Of a stretch of DNA of 64,000 nucleotides, positions 25,555 to 37,428 are shown piece after piece. Source of the stretch: Thuidium tamariscinum (taxonomy: Eukaryota > Streptophyta > Bryopsida > Hypnales > Thuidiaceae); the NCBI GenBank assembly GCA_947034885.2, contig OX344756.2, positions 22,427,489-22,491,488 of the forward strand, given 5' to 3'. The notes beneath the pieces were generated by a model. The model did no database searches. It was not told where the DNA came from and was given only the letters and a program-made list of their open reading frames with translations. Each line of letters starts with the position of its first letter. The first letter of the stretch is position 1. Made by a program: the position numbers and the translations under genes.

Positions 25555-25931
25555 TAGTAGACTTTGAATGCTCAATAGGAATAGTGAGGATAGTATTTCA
25601 AATGGCGAGATCTAGAAATATTGTAAGGTGTTAAAGTTCACAATATTATACCTCATTTATTTTCCAAGGAAGTTGATGTTTATAGCTACGAAATGATCAC
25701 TAGACAACTACCTTTTGAGGGTGTTAAGAAGAATAACTATGATTTGGTTCTCTAAGGAGATAGGCCTACATTGCCTAAAGAGATGAAGTCTTGGATAAAG
25801 ACTTTGTTGAGTAAATGTTGGCATCCAAATCCAAAAGAAAGACCAAACTTTCATGATATAGTCAAATGCATTAGAACATATTTATGCCAACATGTTGAAG
25901 AAGTACAAACACGGGAGTGGCCAGCCTAGGC
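25555..25931 (+). pseudogene. Protein-kinase catalytic domain fragment (C-lobe)
   Basis: Two frames together cover the C-terminal half of a kinase domain. 25560 onward reads DFECSIGIVR, matching a modified DFG region. After a frameshift, 25642-25931 reads HLFSKEVDVYSYEMI, PFEGVKKNNYDLVL, GDRPTLPKEM and LSKCWHPNPKERPNF, the usual sub-domain IX-XI order (DVYSY, CWxxxPxxRP). A TAA at 25753-25755 interrupts it where related kinases have Gln. The N-lobe with the Gly loop and catalytic Lys is absent. It is a dead fragment of a plant kinase in an AT-rich repeat region. Confidence 0.75.
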
Positions 25932-27790
25932 AATATAATTGCCGCACAGAAAAAAGCCAAAATCATAACTAGCGAAGACCAAATTTATTTGGTGTGGGCA
26001 TGCTCTTAAGGGCAAAACACCCATTCCCACACCTGCTCCTTGTAGTGGACCATAGACTCACCCAAATATGTCCCTAGAGTGTAGTTAATGTGTTTGTCAT
26101 ATGTGTGATTGTAATTTGCTGACACAATTGAAGGACACATAAGAAAATTTGGTTGGCTCAGTGCTGATTCTCGCAGGGTTCAGTTTTTGGGGCACCTACA
26201 AGACGGTTCCGTAGGTCTAGGAAGCCAACACTTTGAAAATTTGTAGAAATTACATTCTGTGTCCGAAAAATCTATTTTTTTTTTGAATATTCATGATTTT
26301 CACTCGCTAATACTACAAAAATATCATTATTAGAAAAATCTACCTCCAACTATGCTGAATTCCTTATTTGGACGGTTTTGGGTGTTTCCACTGTAGAGGT
26401 GAATAAGGATAAATCAACTTGAATATTTGCATATATTATAAATGTAAATTGAATTTTAATTTGTTTATAATACACATATTATTGTTGAAATGCCATGCTT
26501 TGTATATTGATGGTTAGTTTCTTGGAGACATCTTAATTTTCTCTCAATCTTTTTCTAGCTCACTTTTTGGTTTAGTTTGCACAACTTCCTAGATCTTGTA
26601 TACAATCCAAAACTTCTTGAGAATCAAAGAATTTGTAAACAAAGACTATCTTTGTTGCAATATAATGCACAATAACAATGCAATCAATTATTTAACAAGA
26701 ATTATGTTCAACTTTGTGAGTTGAGTGAATTGTTGGATGACTCCAAAACATTGAAGCCTTTGGCTATGGGAATTGACTGTTTCCAAAATGTTGCAACCCT
26801 TCTCTGGGAACTAATTGTTACAATCTGTCTCTAATATTGCTACACATTTGCATATGCATAGAGCCTTTGGAATCTTTTACAAAGAACCTTGTATATTACA
26901 GGTGCCGTGTTCTTTGATGATTTTTTTTGGCATTAGGGTAAAGGGCAATAAACTTGAGGTTATTCAAGACTGTGATTTCTCATAGTACTTCACCTTGTCA
27001 TGTTTGCTTCCGTGAGGAGTTTTCAGCTCTTCTAAGGCGGACTTCCATTGCCTACTACCACCTGCCTTGCAACAACTGAGAAGATGTGCCCCATAACTCT
27101 GCATCCAATGTAGAGTCGCCCTTCTTCTCCGCATTTGTCACTCTTGGAGCTTTTCTTGAGAGGCCTCCATGTCTGTTACAGTATCAGTGCACTAAGGACT
27201 ACTCCAATTGAAGCACGTCCAATGTCAGTTCACCGACTCTTGCCCTAGGAAGTTGAGTCTTACAAATTCAACCTGACACCAAAATAGCTTCAAGCTGAGC
27301 TTCAAGTAAGGCACCTCAGTTATTAAACAACTTGCATTCACAAGACAACTGTGCACAAGAGCATTGATTACCATTCAAGATTTTACCTCAATGGCCACCC
27401 TCGAAATGACCGCTACTTCAGATTTCGACAAGAAAACAGGTTTTGATCACCGTAACCTAGACCTCCCTAGATTTTCAACCTACATTTTCAATTTGAGATG
27501 GACACGCACTCAAGGAGGAATCCGACTCTCTCATTCCAGTATCAGAGGTGATTCCAAACCTAATACCATGTTAATTGTAGTATGGACGTGAAACTCGTAA
27601 CCTCCTCTCTTTCTCAAATACTTCCAATGAAACAAACAACTTCAATCAAATAGTGTGGGAACCCAAGCGTTTAAAAGGAAAACTCAATTCGCACCTCAGT
27701 GAGGGACAATTTATTGAATGTTGAGTACCTTTCACCACGAAGTCAGTGATGAAAAGCAAGGTTGTATAAATAATCAGCCCTTCTAAATTC
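25932..27790. other. Spacer between kinase relic and permease gene
   Basis: AT-rich to about 26900, then moderately GC-rich. No supported gene. A 75-codon plus frame (27364-27591) has no recognised domain. The last part probably includes the permease 3' flank. Confidence 0.5.
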
Positions 27791-27923
27791 AATAAAATCG
27801 AGGTGATTTTGTAGTGTAATTACCGCCAGTCAGTCTCCAATGGGCTACTACTACTGTAATGGTGAGGGGCAGACTGGAGGATATAGAATGCACTGAGAAA
27901 GCACTCAGGCACTGAGGACGAAC

Positions 27924-30900
27924 TCAGGCCACATCGTCGCCGAGATCGAAAATTTCTCGGACAGGGCCTTTGAACCAGTGGCGGGCATCCACGACCCACC
28001 AGCCCATGACAATGGACAAAACAACACCCAGGGCAACGGGTGCGTAATTGAAGGTTTCTAATTTGATGGGGTAGGACGTCGGAACAAGAAAGATGACGCA
28101 CGTGTAACAGATCCACAGAAAGGCGATGAGGCAAACAAACCGGCTGGCCCGCCCCATATGAAACGGTCCCCGTTTGAACTTCTCCGACTTGATCACCATC
28201 CGAGCAAAGATTGGAACCGCGTATCCACCGACCCAGCCGATGGTGCAGATCGAGGTAATGGCTGTAAATACCACGTCCAGCTTCAGAATTGGAATGCCCA
28301 GCAGAATTGCAAATGCACACGAGAACCACACGGCGTTCACCGGGACTTGGACTCGGCGGTCTACTTTACGAAGAAACCTGGAATATGGCACTCCTCCATC
28401 CCGCGACAACGCGTACACCTGCCCCACAAAGATCCACACCTCGTTCAGAAGCAAGCTCCTATAATTGCACACATAATCCATTCCCATCAACACTCAGGTA
28501 GAATCCGGTTCCCTGCCATGCTCTACTGTCTCTTCAGTTACTGTCCCTCCTGCTGTTCATTCATGGAAACATCCTCTCCGATGAATTCTGGTTCGCATCT
28601 CTAAAATTCCTGAATTGTCCTGAACTAGCCTACCCTAGCCGTTCATCTAAAGCCAAAGCTGTTTACATCAGGAAGATCTAATGTCCTCGTCCACGCTCTC
28701 TTCTGCTTTCAGAACAAGCACCGGTTCGTGGAATTCGTTATCACGGATATGAAACTCAATTGCTTATCCAATACAATGTTAGTCCTTGCAATCACGAGCT
28801 GTTGATTCTATTCAAGCAGCAACTCACCACTCGAGCAGCACTGGTAGTGATAGAAAGTCCGGCGAAGAAAAATGATGCCCAAATGACTACCAACAGAATT
28901 ACTGCTCCTGTGCCACTTTGATATCGCCCGTAGAACGCATCGTACAATATTTGAGCAGGGACAAAGCGACCTGCTGTTTCATTGGTAGCGTCGTACAAAT
29001 AACTTGGATCCTGAAACGGAGCACCTCGATTCTGTAACTTGCAAATCCAAGTGATGAACACAAATAGCAATTTGGCACTAGAATCGCCTACTCGTCAGGT
29101 TAACAGCTAAAAACTTTCAAAAGCAACAGACGAGAAGCAACAGCAAACGTTAAGAAGCAGCAGGAAGAACTGCTTTATCAAAAAGTAACTCTCCAAGTTA
29201 CGTTTAATTATCACTATCAACAATCACATTCTAAAGCAAGAAGCATTAGGACTCAGTTGTACTTACTAAAACGTAGAAATGAAACAGGCCCTCAGGTAAT
29301 ATGCAAAGTGAATTTGTGACTACCTGAATACTGAAAGAGAGAGCCAGGATGAAGGCCCAACCAAAGACTGAAATCATTCCAATGCTTGAAAGAATTGCAA
29401 TAGGACCATTCCTGTCCGCATTCCTCGTCTCCTCGGTCAAATGCGCCGCAGAGTCGTATCCATAAAGAGAATATTGGCTCACAAGCCAGGACAACAGAAC
29501 AGCATACACGGGACTTCTAATGCCCGTAGAATCTGACGATATTTCCACCTTGGTGAAGACATACGAGGCACTTTGAGTGCTGGGAGCTACCAAGGGCAGC
29601 ATGAACACAATCAGGGTTCCCCCCACAACCTGAGGCAAAGGCCATGAGTACGAAAATCTCAGTTGGTTCCTGGAACTTAGGTAAGCTTGCTTAACCCATG
29701 AGCACATGTAAACAATAAACCTGAAAGACTCGTAAGACAAGGAAGGCTACTGCATAATAGCAGACCTATTGCAAAAGAATCTCACTGTATCTCAGAGCCG
29801 AACAATAGGATGTACAATCAAAGGTACTGCAAAGAAAGAACATCGGGATTCGCCACACAAACCTGCCACCACATGGAAACAATATCGATGAGAGCAATAA
29901 GATTTAGAGCAAAGCTGTTAAGCACAGCCCATGTGAGACACAAGCCGACGTAAATTGCTAGAAATACAATTCGAGGTGCAAAGTACCCTCCATTCTTATT
30001 CGTCCCCGTTGAGAGCAAAATTATGTTCTGCAAGGTTTGAGTTCCTGCATATGCCTAGCCACAAGAAATGTTACTCACGGATTCGGCCTAATGGTCTCAG
30101 CACAAAACGTAGTGGTACATCCACACACGTCGAGATGGAAATCATCTAACCTCACATCCTAAAAGAAATGTGTAGGTACATCGAAGAGATTAATACCTGC
30201 GTGCCAATGCCCGCAATCAAACCAATTGCTTCAAGCCATGCACAGATCCAGGATGCCAACGGTCCCCATTTGGGCCCAGACAAATGAGCAGCCCAAAAAT
30301 AGAGTGATCCTGTAGTCTGTTAACAAACTCACGTTATTAACGATTCTGTGCATGAAATGCAAGAGGTAGGGAGGACGGGACCTGAAGAAGAAAACACAAA
30401 TGTCTTAACACATACTACTCTATGTCCCGGAGAAGTGCGATGGATCATTCATGACTATGCATCAGCCCACAGAAACATACAAAAGCTAATTGCTGTTGAA
30501 ATCTAACCGCCCCAACCTAAGACAGAGAACATAGAGCACACACAGCCTCCGGCAATTAGAAGCATTAACCACTCGTGGTGATGACATCCTTACGAACAAA
30601 CTAGAGGCAAGCAGTGCTTGCCCAAGGATTCAAAATGAATTTCAAGCGTCAACAGGCACGTACTGGGAAACTACTGCAGATTTCCGCCCTGTAAAACAAC
30701 AACCGGTAGAACAACAAGTCATTACACAACTACCAGCGAAGTCACATTTGATAGAGACGGACAAATGACAACATAGATTGTTAAAATATCACGAGATGGC
30801 AGCCGCGAACGAAACGCTCTTGAAAGAAATGCAAACACTGACGAATTGGATATTTAAGCTGTACAACACTCACATGGCCAATCCTACGAACCACGTGAAG

Positions 30901-31576
30901 AAAGTGACCACCACCCAACCCCAAACCAATGGGGCGGGCCCTGCATAGAGAAAACTGGAGCCAAATAGTGGAATGATCCCAGTGAACAAGGACATAGTAG
31001 AAAACGCAATCGCCAGGCATTTGAAAAGGGTCTGCACGCAGTTTAGACGGCATCTGAGACGGTCAATACCAGGATGGAAAAAGGCAAAGGCAGGACGGAA
31101 ACAAGGACACGTTAGCTCTGAGCTTCACCATGCACTACTAGGTCCCCCATTAATCACTTGAGAATTATTTCCAGAAAAACAACTGCCTAAAAAGAGAGAT
31201 AGATAAACAAACAGCAGCTAGCATGCGACCTGAAAAGAATCACAAATCCATCGCAACTCATATTCCCCAAAGAAACTTGCTGCGGAAGAACGAACGCCAT
31301 CGACCTGCCAGTCGCAGGAGAACTAATACTAATCCTAGAGCGTGGTACCAGTCGGAACAAAGAGGGTTCAGGGCTGTGAAAGCGGGGTGCGATGAACAGT
31401 ACCATTTCTCGTCTCAATTCCTGCTTGTAGCCCAGCTCATTGAGACGGCGCTCTCCCGGATCCAATCCGATTTCGGCTGCTGCCACTGCAGCGTCGGAAT
31501 TCTTGACGCTGGATGGGGCCTGCTTGGAGTCGGGCCCCATCCCTGCACGGGTTCGGACTCCATCTCCGTCGCTCAT
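27924..31576 (-). CDS. Amino-acid permease, BAT1/GABA-permease type (APC family)
   Basis: Eight exons join in phase: 31576..31403, 31031..30874, 30688..30664, 30316..30197, 30027..29863, 29629..29324, 29031..28828, 28418..27924, giving 548 residues (Arabidopsis BAT1 is a little over 500). A polar N-terminus leads into RRLNELGYKQELRREM, then multiple membrane segments, with the plant-specific stretches AEICSSFPTTGSLYFWAAHL, YGYDSAAHLTEETRNADRNG, SAARVVYALSRDGGVP and SICTIGWVGGYAVPIFARM. Family knowledge: twelve-helix bidirectional amino-acid/GABA transporter; a membrane location is certain, but the organelle or cell type cannot be told. Exon 3 is only 25 nt. Start is the ATG at 31576. The protein ends IFDLGDDVA with TGA at 27926..27924. 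No defect seen. The upstream GC-rich 1.3 kb probably holds the 5' UTR and promoter. Confidence 0.95.
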
Positions 31577-33825
31577 GGCTGTGAGCAACGGGTGCTCTTC
31601 TTCCAGACGCTGGAGGCGCTGATTCTCCAGCGCTGGAACAGGAGCTGGCAAGTTCCAATAGAGATACAAGAAGTTCAAGTAAACTTGTTTCGATTTTGTA
31701 TGCTGATCATGGGAAAAGAATGAGCATCCTCTTCGCCAATTCAAGGTTCAACAAAACCGACAAACACGTACCTGCCCAATCAACAAGCCACTCTTGTTCA
31801 GTATGGTTGTTGCTCTCAATTGCTTTGTGAGTACAGTAGAGGAGAACCGCGGTTCTGCATAATGCAGAACCACAAGGAGGACGTCAGGAACAGGATGTCG
31901 TGAGAGCGAAAAGAGTTCCAATAAAATGGAAGAAGCATGAAACATGGTAAGGTAATCGAAACTAACTGTGACTCCTTTCTAAATTCGACCGACCCCTACA
32001 GATTCTTGTCTAAAAAGAACTGCCACTACTCACGAAGGCCTAGGGCAGCTTTAGGGTCCACCTATTTTCAACACTTTGGAAAGTCATAGTTGATTCATGC
32101 TGGGTCCAAAAAATTCATGAAAAGACTAGGGCAGCTTTCGTGTCCACCTACTTTCAACACTTTGAAAATTCATAGTTTATTCATACTGGGTCCAAAAAAA
32201 TGCATGAGAAGCCTAGAAGAGAATCTTAAATACTAAGATTAAAAGTCTAGAAGAGAATCTAAAAGATTCCTGGCTTCCAACAGGATCCAACAAAAAATGA
32301 AGCTATTTAATAATCGCAACATTGATCAATTGCTAGGAGTAGGGATGTTATGGTGACCTTGATCACCCTAACACCTGAAGAAGTGCCCCTCCCATAAACA
32401 CAAACGTAATTATATTTCAAAGGAAGAAAGAGAGCTCCATCCATAGCCCGTCGAAAAGCCTAATCCATAAAATTGCGGTGCGACAAGCAACGACGGGGAA
32501 AGCACCGGACCCAAATTGGAATTGAGTAGGAAAGGTGGTGGAAGTACCAGGCAGTGCGCACATTGACATGAGGAGCGGCTGGCAGAATCCAAGCTGCACA
32601 CGGGAGGAAACAAGGAAATTAAACCGCAGAGTCAGGAAGACAACGCAAGCACGGCAGGCCAAAGGAAAATAAAGCCATGGAATACAAGCGCAAGGAATAA
32701 AAGAGAGCAAGGAATACGAGATCGAGCGAGTACAAAGCGATGAAAAATCCAGGATCGCACCTCACAGCAGAAGACAGGGCCAGAGGTTTCTGGGAAGCAA
32801 AAGCAAGGCCCCGAGATGGCTAGCTGCGGCGATGCGTTGGAACACTAACAGCAACCCTAACATTAACAGATCGACAGACAGAGAAAGGAAATGACAAGGA
32901 CCCTTCCACTGCACTTCATGAACTTCACTTTAGCTTCACTTTCACTGCTTCTCGAAATTGGAATCCCTCACACGATCAGGTAACGTAACTAAACTGCGCT
33001 TGGTGTGAATGCACTCCTACCGGTTCCAATTCTTTATAATTTCTCGTCAAAAGAAGATCCTACAAAACGAAAGACCATCATGGAAAAATAGTTTCAGCAA
33101 CAGGAAAGTTAGTTACTAAAGAGTGCAATCACAAGCGGACAAACTAAAGCGAGAAAGAGAAGGAATCCAGTGCTGGTGCAACAATGGAGACGTGAAAGAA
33201 TGCGCCCACCTCCGCGCAAGTTACCTCCAGATTCAAACCGTCAAATTGAAGCTGGGCGACAAAAAGAACTGCAGTCTACTGAGGATTCCCCTTCCGTCAG
33301 TCAGTCAGTCAGTCAATGCTTGGAAATCGTCGAAAGCACAGATCTACAATGGAATTTGTGAAATTTGTGCAGAAATCTGTCAATAGAGAATCCCTCCGTT
33401 GCAAGCAGGATGCTTATTTTTAGATATGTCCTGTAGAATATTCGGGGTGGCACATTCCAGCCACGTTTGCTTCCCTTCTCGGCTTCCCCATTTGGTCCAA
33501 AGGAATGCGGGAGTGGTCTTGATGGCGAATCAAACAGGATTCTTTGACTCCACGTCAATGTTGGGGGAAGGTGGGGTCGCACCCAATTCATTAACTACCG
33601 AGATGCTATCGTGGCAGCTTCACAGGGATCGGTTCTGTCACTGGAGCATGCAGGACGTTAAATCCTACCAACCAACGGTGATATTTCTGGCTAAATTTCA
33701 CAAAAGGCTAAATTTCACAAAAATTTTAGCTCAATTTTGGTTGTGATGAAATTATACTGTGAAATAAGAGAGGACAGTAAAATAAGTAGTCAAAATCTCA
33801 AGATGGCAAGGTGCGTTTTAAGGTA
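31577..33825. other. Upstream region of the permease gene
   Basis: Moderate-GC sequence, probably 5' UTR, possible leader intron and promoter. It contains a tandem duplication of an 86-bp unit (32041-32126 and 32127-32212, each starting tagggcagctt). Open frames at 32410-32710 and 33313-33591 show no domains. GC content drops after about 33750. Confidence 0.5.
32041..32212. repeat. Two tandem 86-bp units
   Basis: Both units run from tagggcagctt through tttcaacacttt and tgggtccaaaaaa, with about 90 % identity by eye. Confidence 0.8.
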
Positions 33826-34098
33826 AGGTAGGTACACCCAAAAGCGTCACTTATTCATACTGAGCCTAGTTCCTGCTATTAATTAGTTCAAATTTTTATA
33901 TAGTCTTGTTGGCAAGTGAAAGCATGTTCCAACGCACCAAAGAACATAGGATTTGGATACCGTATGCAAAAGTTATTAACAGTCAAAGTCTGTTTTTGAA
34001 AGCGCCATCTACAATCTGTGAACATGACTGATTTCGGAAATGTATGTGCACTATAGATGGTGCTTTTAGGAACAGAGCACTTTTAGGTGTACCTATCT
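33826..34098. mobile_element. 273-bp MITE, AGGTGGGT family, TA target site
   Basis: Begins AGGTAGGTACACCCAAAAGC and ends TTTTAGGTGTACCTATCT, flanked by TA at 33824-33825 and 34099-34100. The interior matches 46348-46620 throughout and both copies are exactly 273 bp. The TA duplication and short ends suggest Tc1/mariner mobilisation. It is non-coding. Confidence 0.88.
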
Positions 34099-36761
34099 TA
34101 ATATGCTCTAATAGCGACCACTTAAGCCTACCTAACTCATCATGGACAAAAATACATATTTCAAATAATATGTTATTGGTTCCTAGATAGAGGTCGCATT
34201 TAGAATGCAATCCCTTTTAGAGCAGACTACCTTAGATGAGGTGTCATGTTTGGTTCCACCTTGTCACTAATGGGACCTCAATTAGAATCGAGTCGAATAG
34301 CCACAATTCACATCTACCCTCCCCCTACTTCACATTCAAGCTAAGTTTAGGTTTGATGTTTCTCTACCTACCTTCCTTGAAACGGCTAGATGCTGCCAGT
34401 GTGCCATAATAAGGTTTGGCACTTGTAGTTAATTTTTTCTTCTTGCAGACTTGTAGCAAGTTGGTGTAACAAGGAATTAGGGAGAGCATCACAATAGGGA
34501 GCTAAGAATTTTGGTAAACAATTTTTTAGGGAAACATATTGAGAGTAAGAGAAAGGGCTACCATTTCAATTTTAGAAGTCTATAGTCTGTGTTCTTTCAT
34601 AGATTGATTTTAAATATTAGAAATTCACATAGCCAAAGAGTATATTAAAAAAAATATAGAAGTTGTCATTTATATCTCAATAAGATGAGAGACAAGTAGC
34701 TAAAAGTTTCTAGCCCAAAAAAATTTATAGGCAAAATACTAAACTAAAAGAGAAAGTATTGCAACCTGTCTACTACAAAATACAAGCAGGTTGCAAAATT
34801 TTATTCTGCAACCAACATGCTTAGCAAGTGGAGATAAACATCAAAATGAATTTGAGAGGGATGCTACCAACGAAGGTAGGTCCAATAGGATAGGTTTTGG
34901 GTTTTTTGGGTGAAACATTAGATGAAATTTGAAGGCTCAAGGGGGACATTTCAGATCTATTTCCGAAATGGTTCTTGATATCATGTTGGCCACAATCATG
35001 CTAGCATTAACCAAAAAATAAATAAAAATAGAGGAGGCCTAAAATATGAAAAAAAGTCCAGAAATAAATAGATTTCAAAAAAATAAAATAATGATGTGGC
35101 AGTCTTTCAACCACAGAGGATTCATGTTCTTGGCTTATTGCAGTAGAAACTATGTTTTTGCAGTTTGAGAGCCCACAGTCTTCCAATGCCCTCAAAACTC
35201 TTCTAGTGAGTGAAAAAAATCCCTATATTTTGTATCTCATCTAGGCTATATTATAGAACTCCTAGATCTAATTTGCGGTCTTTGATTGCAAATGTAAATT
35301 TAGAATTTGTATGTTTTTTCCTGGGGGGGTCACACCCTATATATTTTTATAACCATGTGCAATAATAGAATATTTAATGGGGGGTATTTATCTCCTCCCA
35401 ATTTTTGTACCTCCCTATAAGTAGAAAAAAAGCTACATGTGTGTATTTTTCAACACCCTATTTTTTTTGTAAAGTCTTAGAGGGACTAATTTTCACACCC
35501 TATTCTTTTTGTAAAGTTTTGGAGGGACTAATTTTTTACACCCTATTTTTTTCATACATTTTACAATTATAGACTTTGGAAAGATCATTAACACTCGAAA
35601 ATCAAGCACATGCAATCCCGGCATTCTAATCCATTACATATACAAGAAGATGCAACACACACTACCATTCAAAAGGCCATAATCAAGAAATATACATACA
35701 TATTAATTACATAATTGCCTTCCAAAGAAACCCTAATATAACAAAGCTCACAACTATAACATGGAACTGTATTGCTATGAAATCTTTTCCTAAATAGCCT
35801 AGTACTTTCAAACACATCATAGATAAACAAAAACAACTGCAATATCAAGCTCAAATATAAACACTACATTCAAACACACAAATACAAACTTAAAGAATTT
35901 GTATATTAAAAACTGTATTTACAAACACAACCGTTGTGGAATAAGAACAGTAACGTATTCTTACCACATGTTCCTACTACATATAGTTACCACACATTCT
36001 TGCCACATTCTATAAGATATGTGTAGCTAGGAGATGGTATTCTATTAGAGGACGAATTCTATAAATTAATCCTTGAGCACTTTGATGTCCAATTTCTGGA
36101 CGATGTATAGATTGAAATCTAGGTTTCTTTTTATTATAGCTTGGATGAAAGTCATTCTAATTTTTAGAGATACTTTATGAATTTGTGGTCCTATCCAAGG
36201 GTTGGATTTGGTGTCACTAGAGCACCTATTTTTTTAAAACTATAAATGTAGAAGTATGTCAAGTAGTTGATTTTGGTTGACTCTAGTTCAAACTTAGAAT
36301 TGCAAAAATGAGGTCATAGAATCAAAGAATATAAAAATTCCAAAAAATCACCATGTCAAGAGAACTTCATTTCAAATCCTTTCCAACAAAATTTAGTCAA
36401 TAAATGATAATATTTTGCTTGTAATTGAATTTAGAATGAATTTAGATTTTTCCCTTTCAAAATTTATAGACAAATATTGGTGATAGTATTGATAAATCTA
36501 ACCACATGGATAGAATTTTAAACTTAAACTCTACAACTTTTATGTGCATCTCAATTCCAAAATTTACTTCCAAATAGCTCTTTATAATGATTTTTTTGAA
36601 ATCATCAATTCTATAGATGAGTCCAAACACTTAGGGGTTAAAAGGAGGTTGAAAAAAATTAATAAAAAATGAATCTATCTGAAAATATAACAATTACGAA
36701 TGTTATCATGGGTATATAGTTGTTCAATCAAATTACCATAATCATTGCTAGTTTGTAGTGG
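34099..36761. other. AT-rich spacer with small tandem repeat
   Basis: No gene recognised. At about 35452-35560 a unit of about 55 bp (caccctatttttttt, then gtaaag, then gagggactaatttt) is repeated two and a half times. The rest is AT-rich and stop-rich. Confidence 0.55.
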
Positions 36762-36831
36762 ATTGGCAGTTACTGCCACTTTTTGGTACATTGTGTGAAC
36801 AATGTACCAAAAAGTGGCAATAACTACCAAT
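36762..36831. repeat. Near-perfect 70-base hairpin
   Basis: Two 33-base arms (ATTGGCAGTTACTGCCAC... and its complement) separated by a GTGA loop, with two mismatches. The inner arm GCCACTTTTTGGTAC also occurs subterminally in the AGGTGGGT MITEs (46368-46382), so it may be a collapsed element end. About 60 bp further on, 36880-36990 is another looser AT-rich palindrome with a direct repeat of caatcactatgca. Confidence 0.85.
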
Positions 36832-37061
36832 TCTAAAAAACTTAAAATTTTAATTTGGATTTAGTATACTTGGCTTGTTCTTATAGGCCAAAGAATTTAA
36901 AATTTAAAAGTTTTAATTTTTTTTGGGTGCACAATCACTATGCACAATCACTATGCATCCAAAAAAAAATTTATTTTTAAACTTTTAAATCTTCATTTCC
37001 CTCCCCCCCCCTCTCCTCTTATAATTTCTTGAAACCAACTTGATTGACAAACATTATGGGA

Positions 37062-37228
37062 CATGTGTTCCTGTATCTATATTCATATTTTTATTTGTAT
37101 CTATATTTGTATCTGTACTTGTACCTGTATTTGTATATGAACCGTACCTGGACCATACCCGGACCGAATATGTATAATCCGTATAATACATGTAGAGTAT
37201 CTGTATCCGTATCCATATTCATATCTAA
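37062..37228. repeat. Degenerate TATCTG/TATTTG hexamer microsatellite
   Basis: Runs of tatctatatt, tatttgtatc and tgtatccgtatc. The Tyr-Leu open frame over it is a by-product of the repeat. A short 9-bp repeat (cacattgcc) follows at 37386-37428. Confidence 0.8.
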
Positions 37229-37428
37229 ACGATTCATATTATATCTTACATAATCAATAGCTTGGAAATTTTCGAGAAATCAACGGTGATTACAAAATTA
37301 AGTTTTTTTTTTAAAAAAAAATCAATGGCTTGTAAATTTTTTGAGAGACGAGGGGGGGCTAATTAATTGACCTGGGTGGTACGCCACTTTTTGTCACATT
37401 GTCACATTGCCACATTGCCACATTGTCA

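Noticed and set aside
26890-27110. Minus-strand stretch reading WKSALEELKTPHGSKHDK
   Set aside because: Faintly like an NB-ARC linker, but too short and interrupted to support a TNL relic.
33313-33591. 92-codon minus frame upstream of the permease
   Set aside because: No recognisable motif and no supported start or splice context; not called.
35452-35560. Short tandem block considered as a CRISPR-like array
   Set aside because: Only two and a half adjacent units with no distinct spacers, in a plant nuclear context; a simple tandem repeat.
37044-37253. Tyr-Leu repeat open frame
   Set aside because: Produced by the hexamer microsatellite, not by coding sequence.
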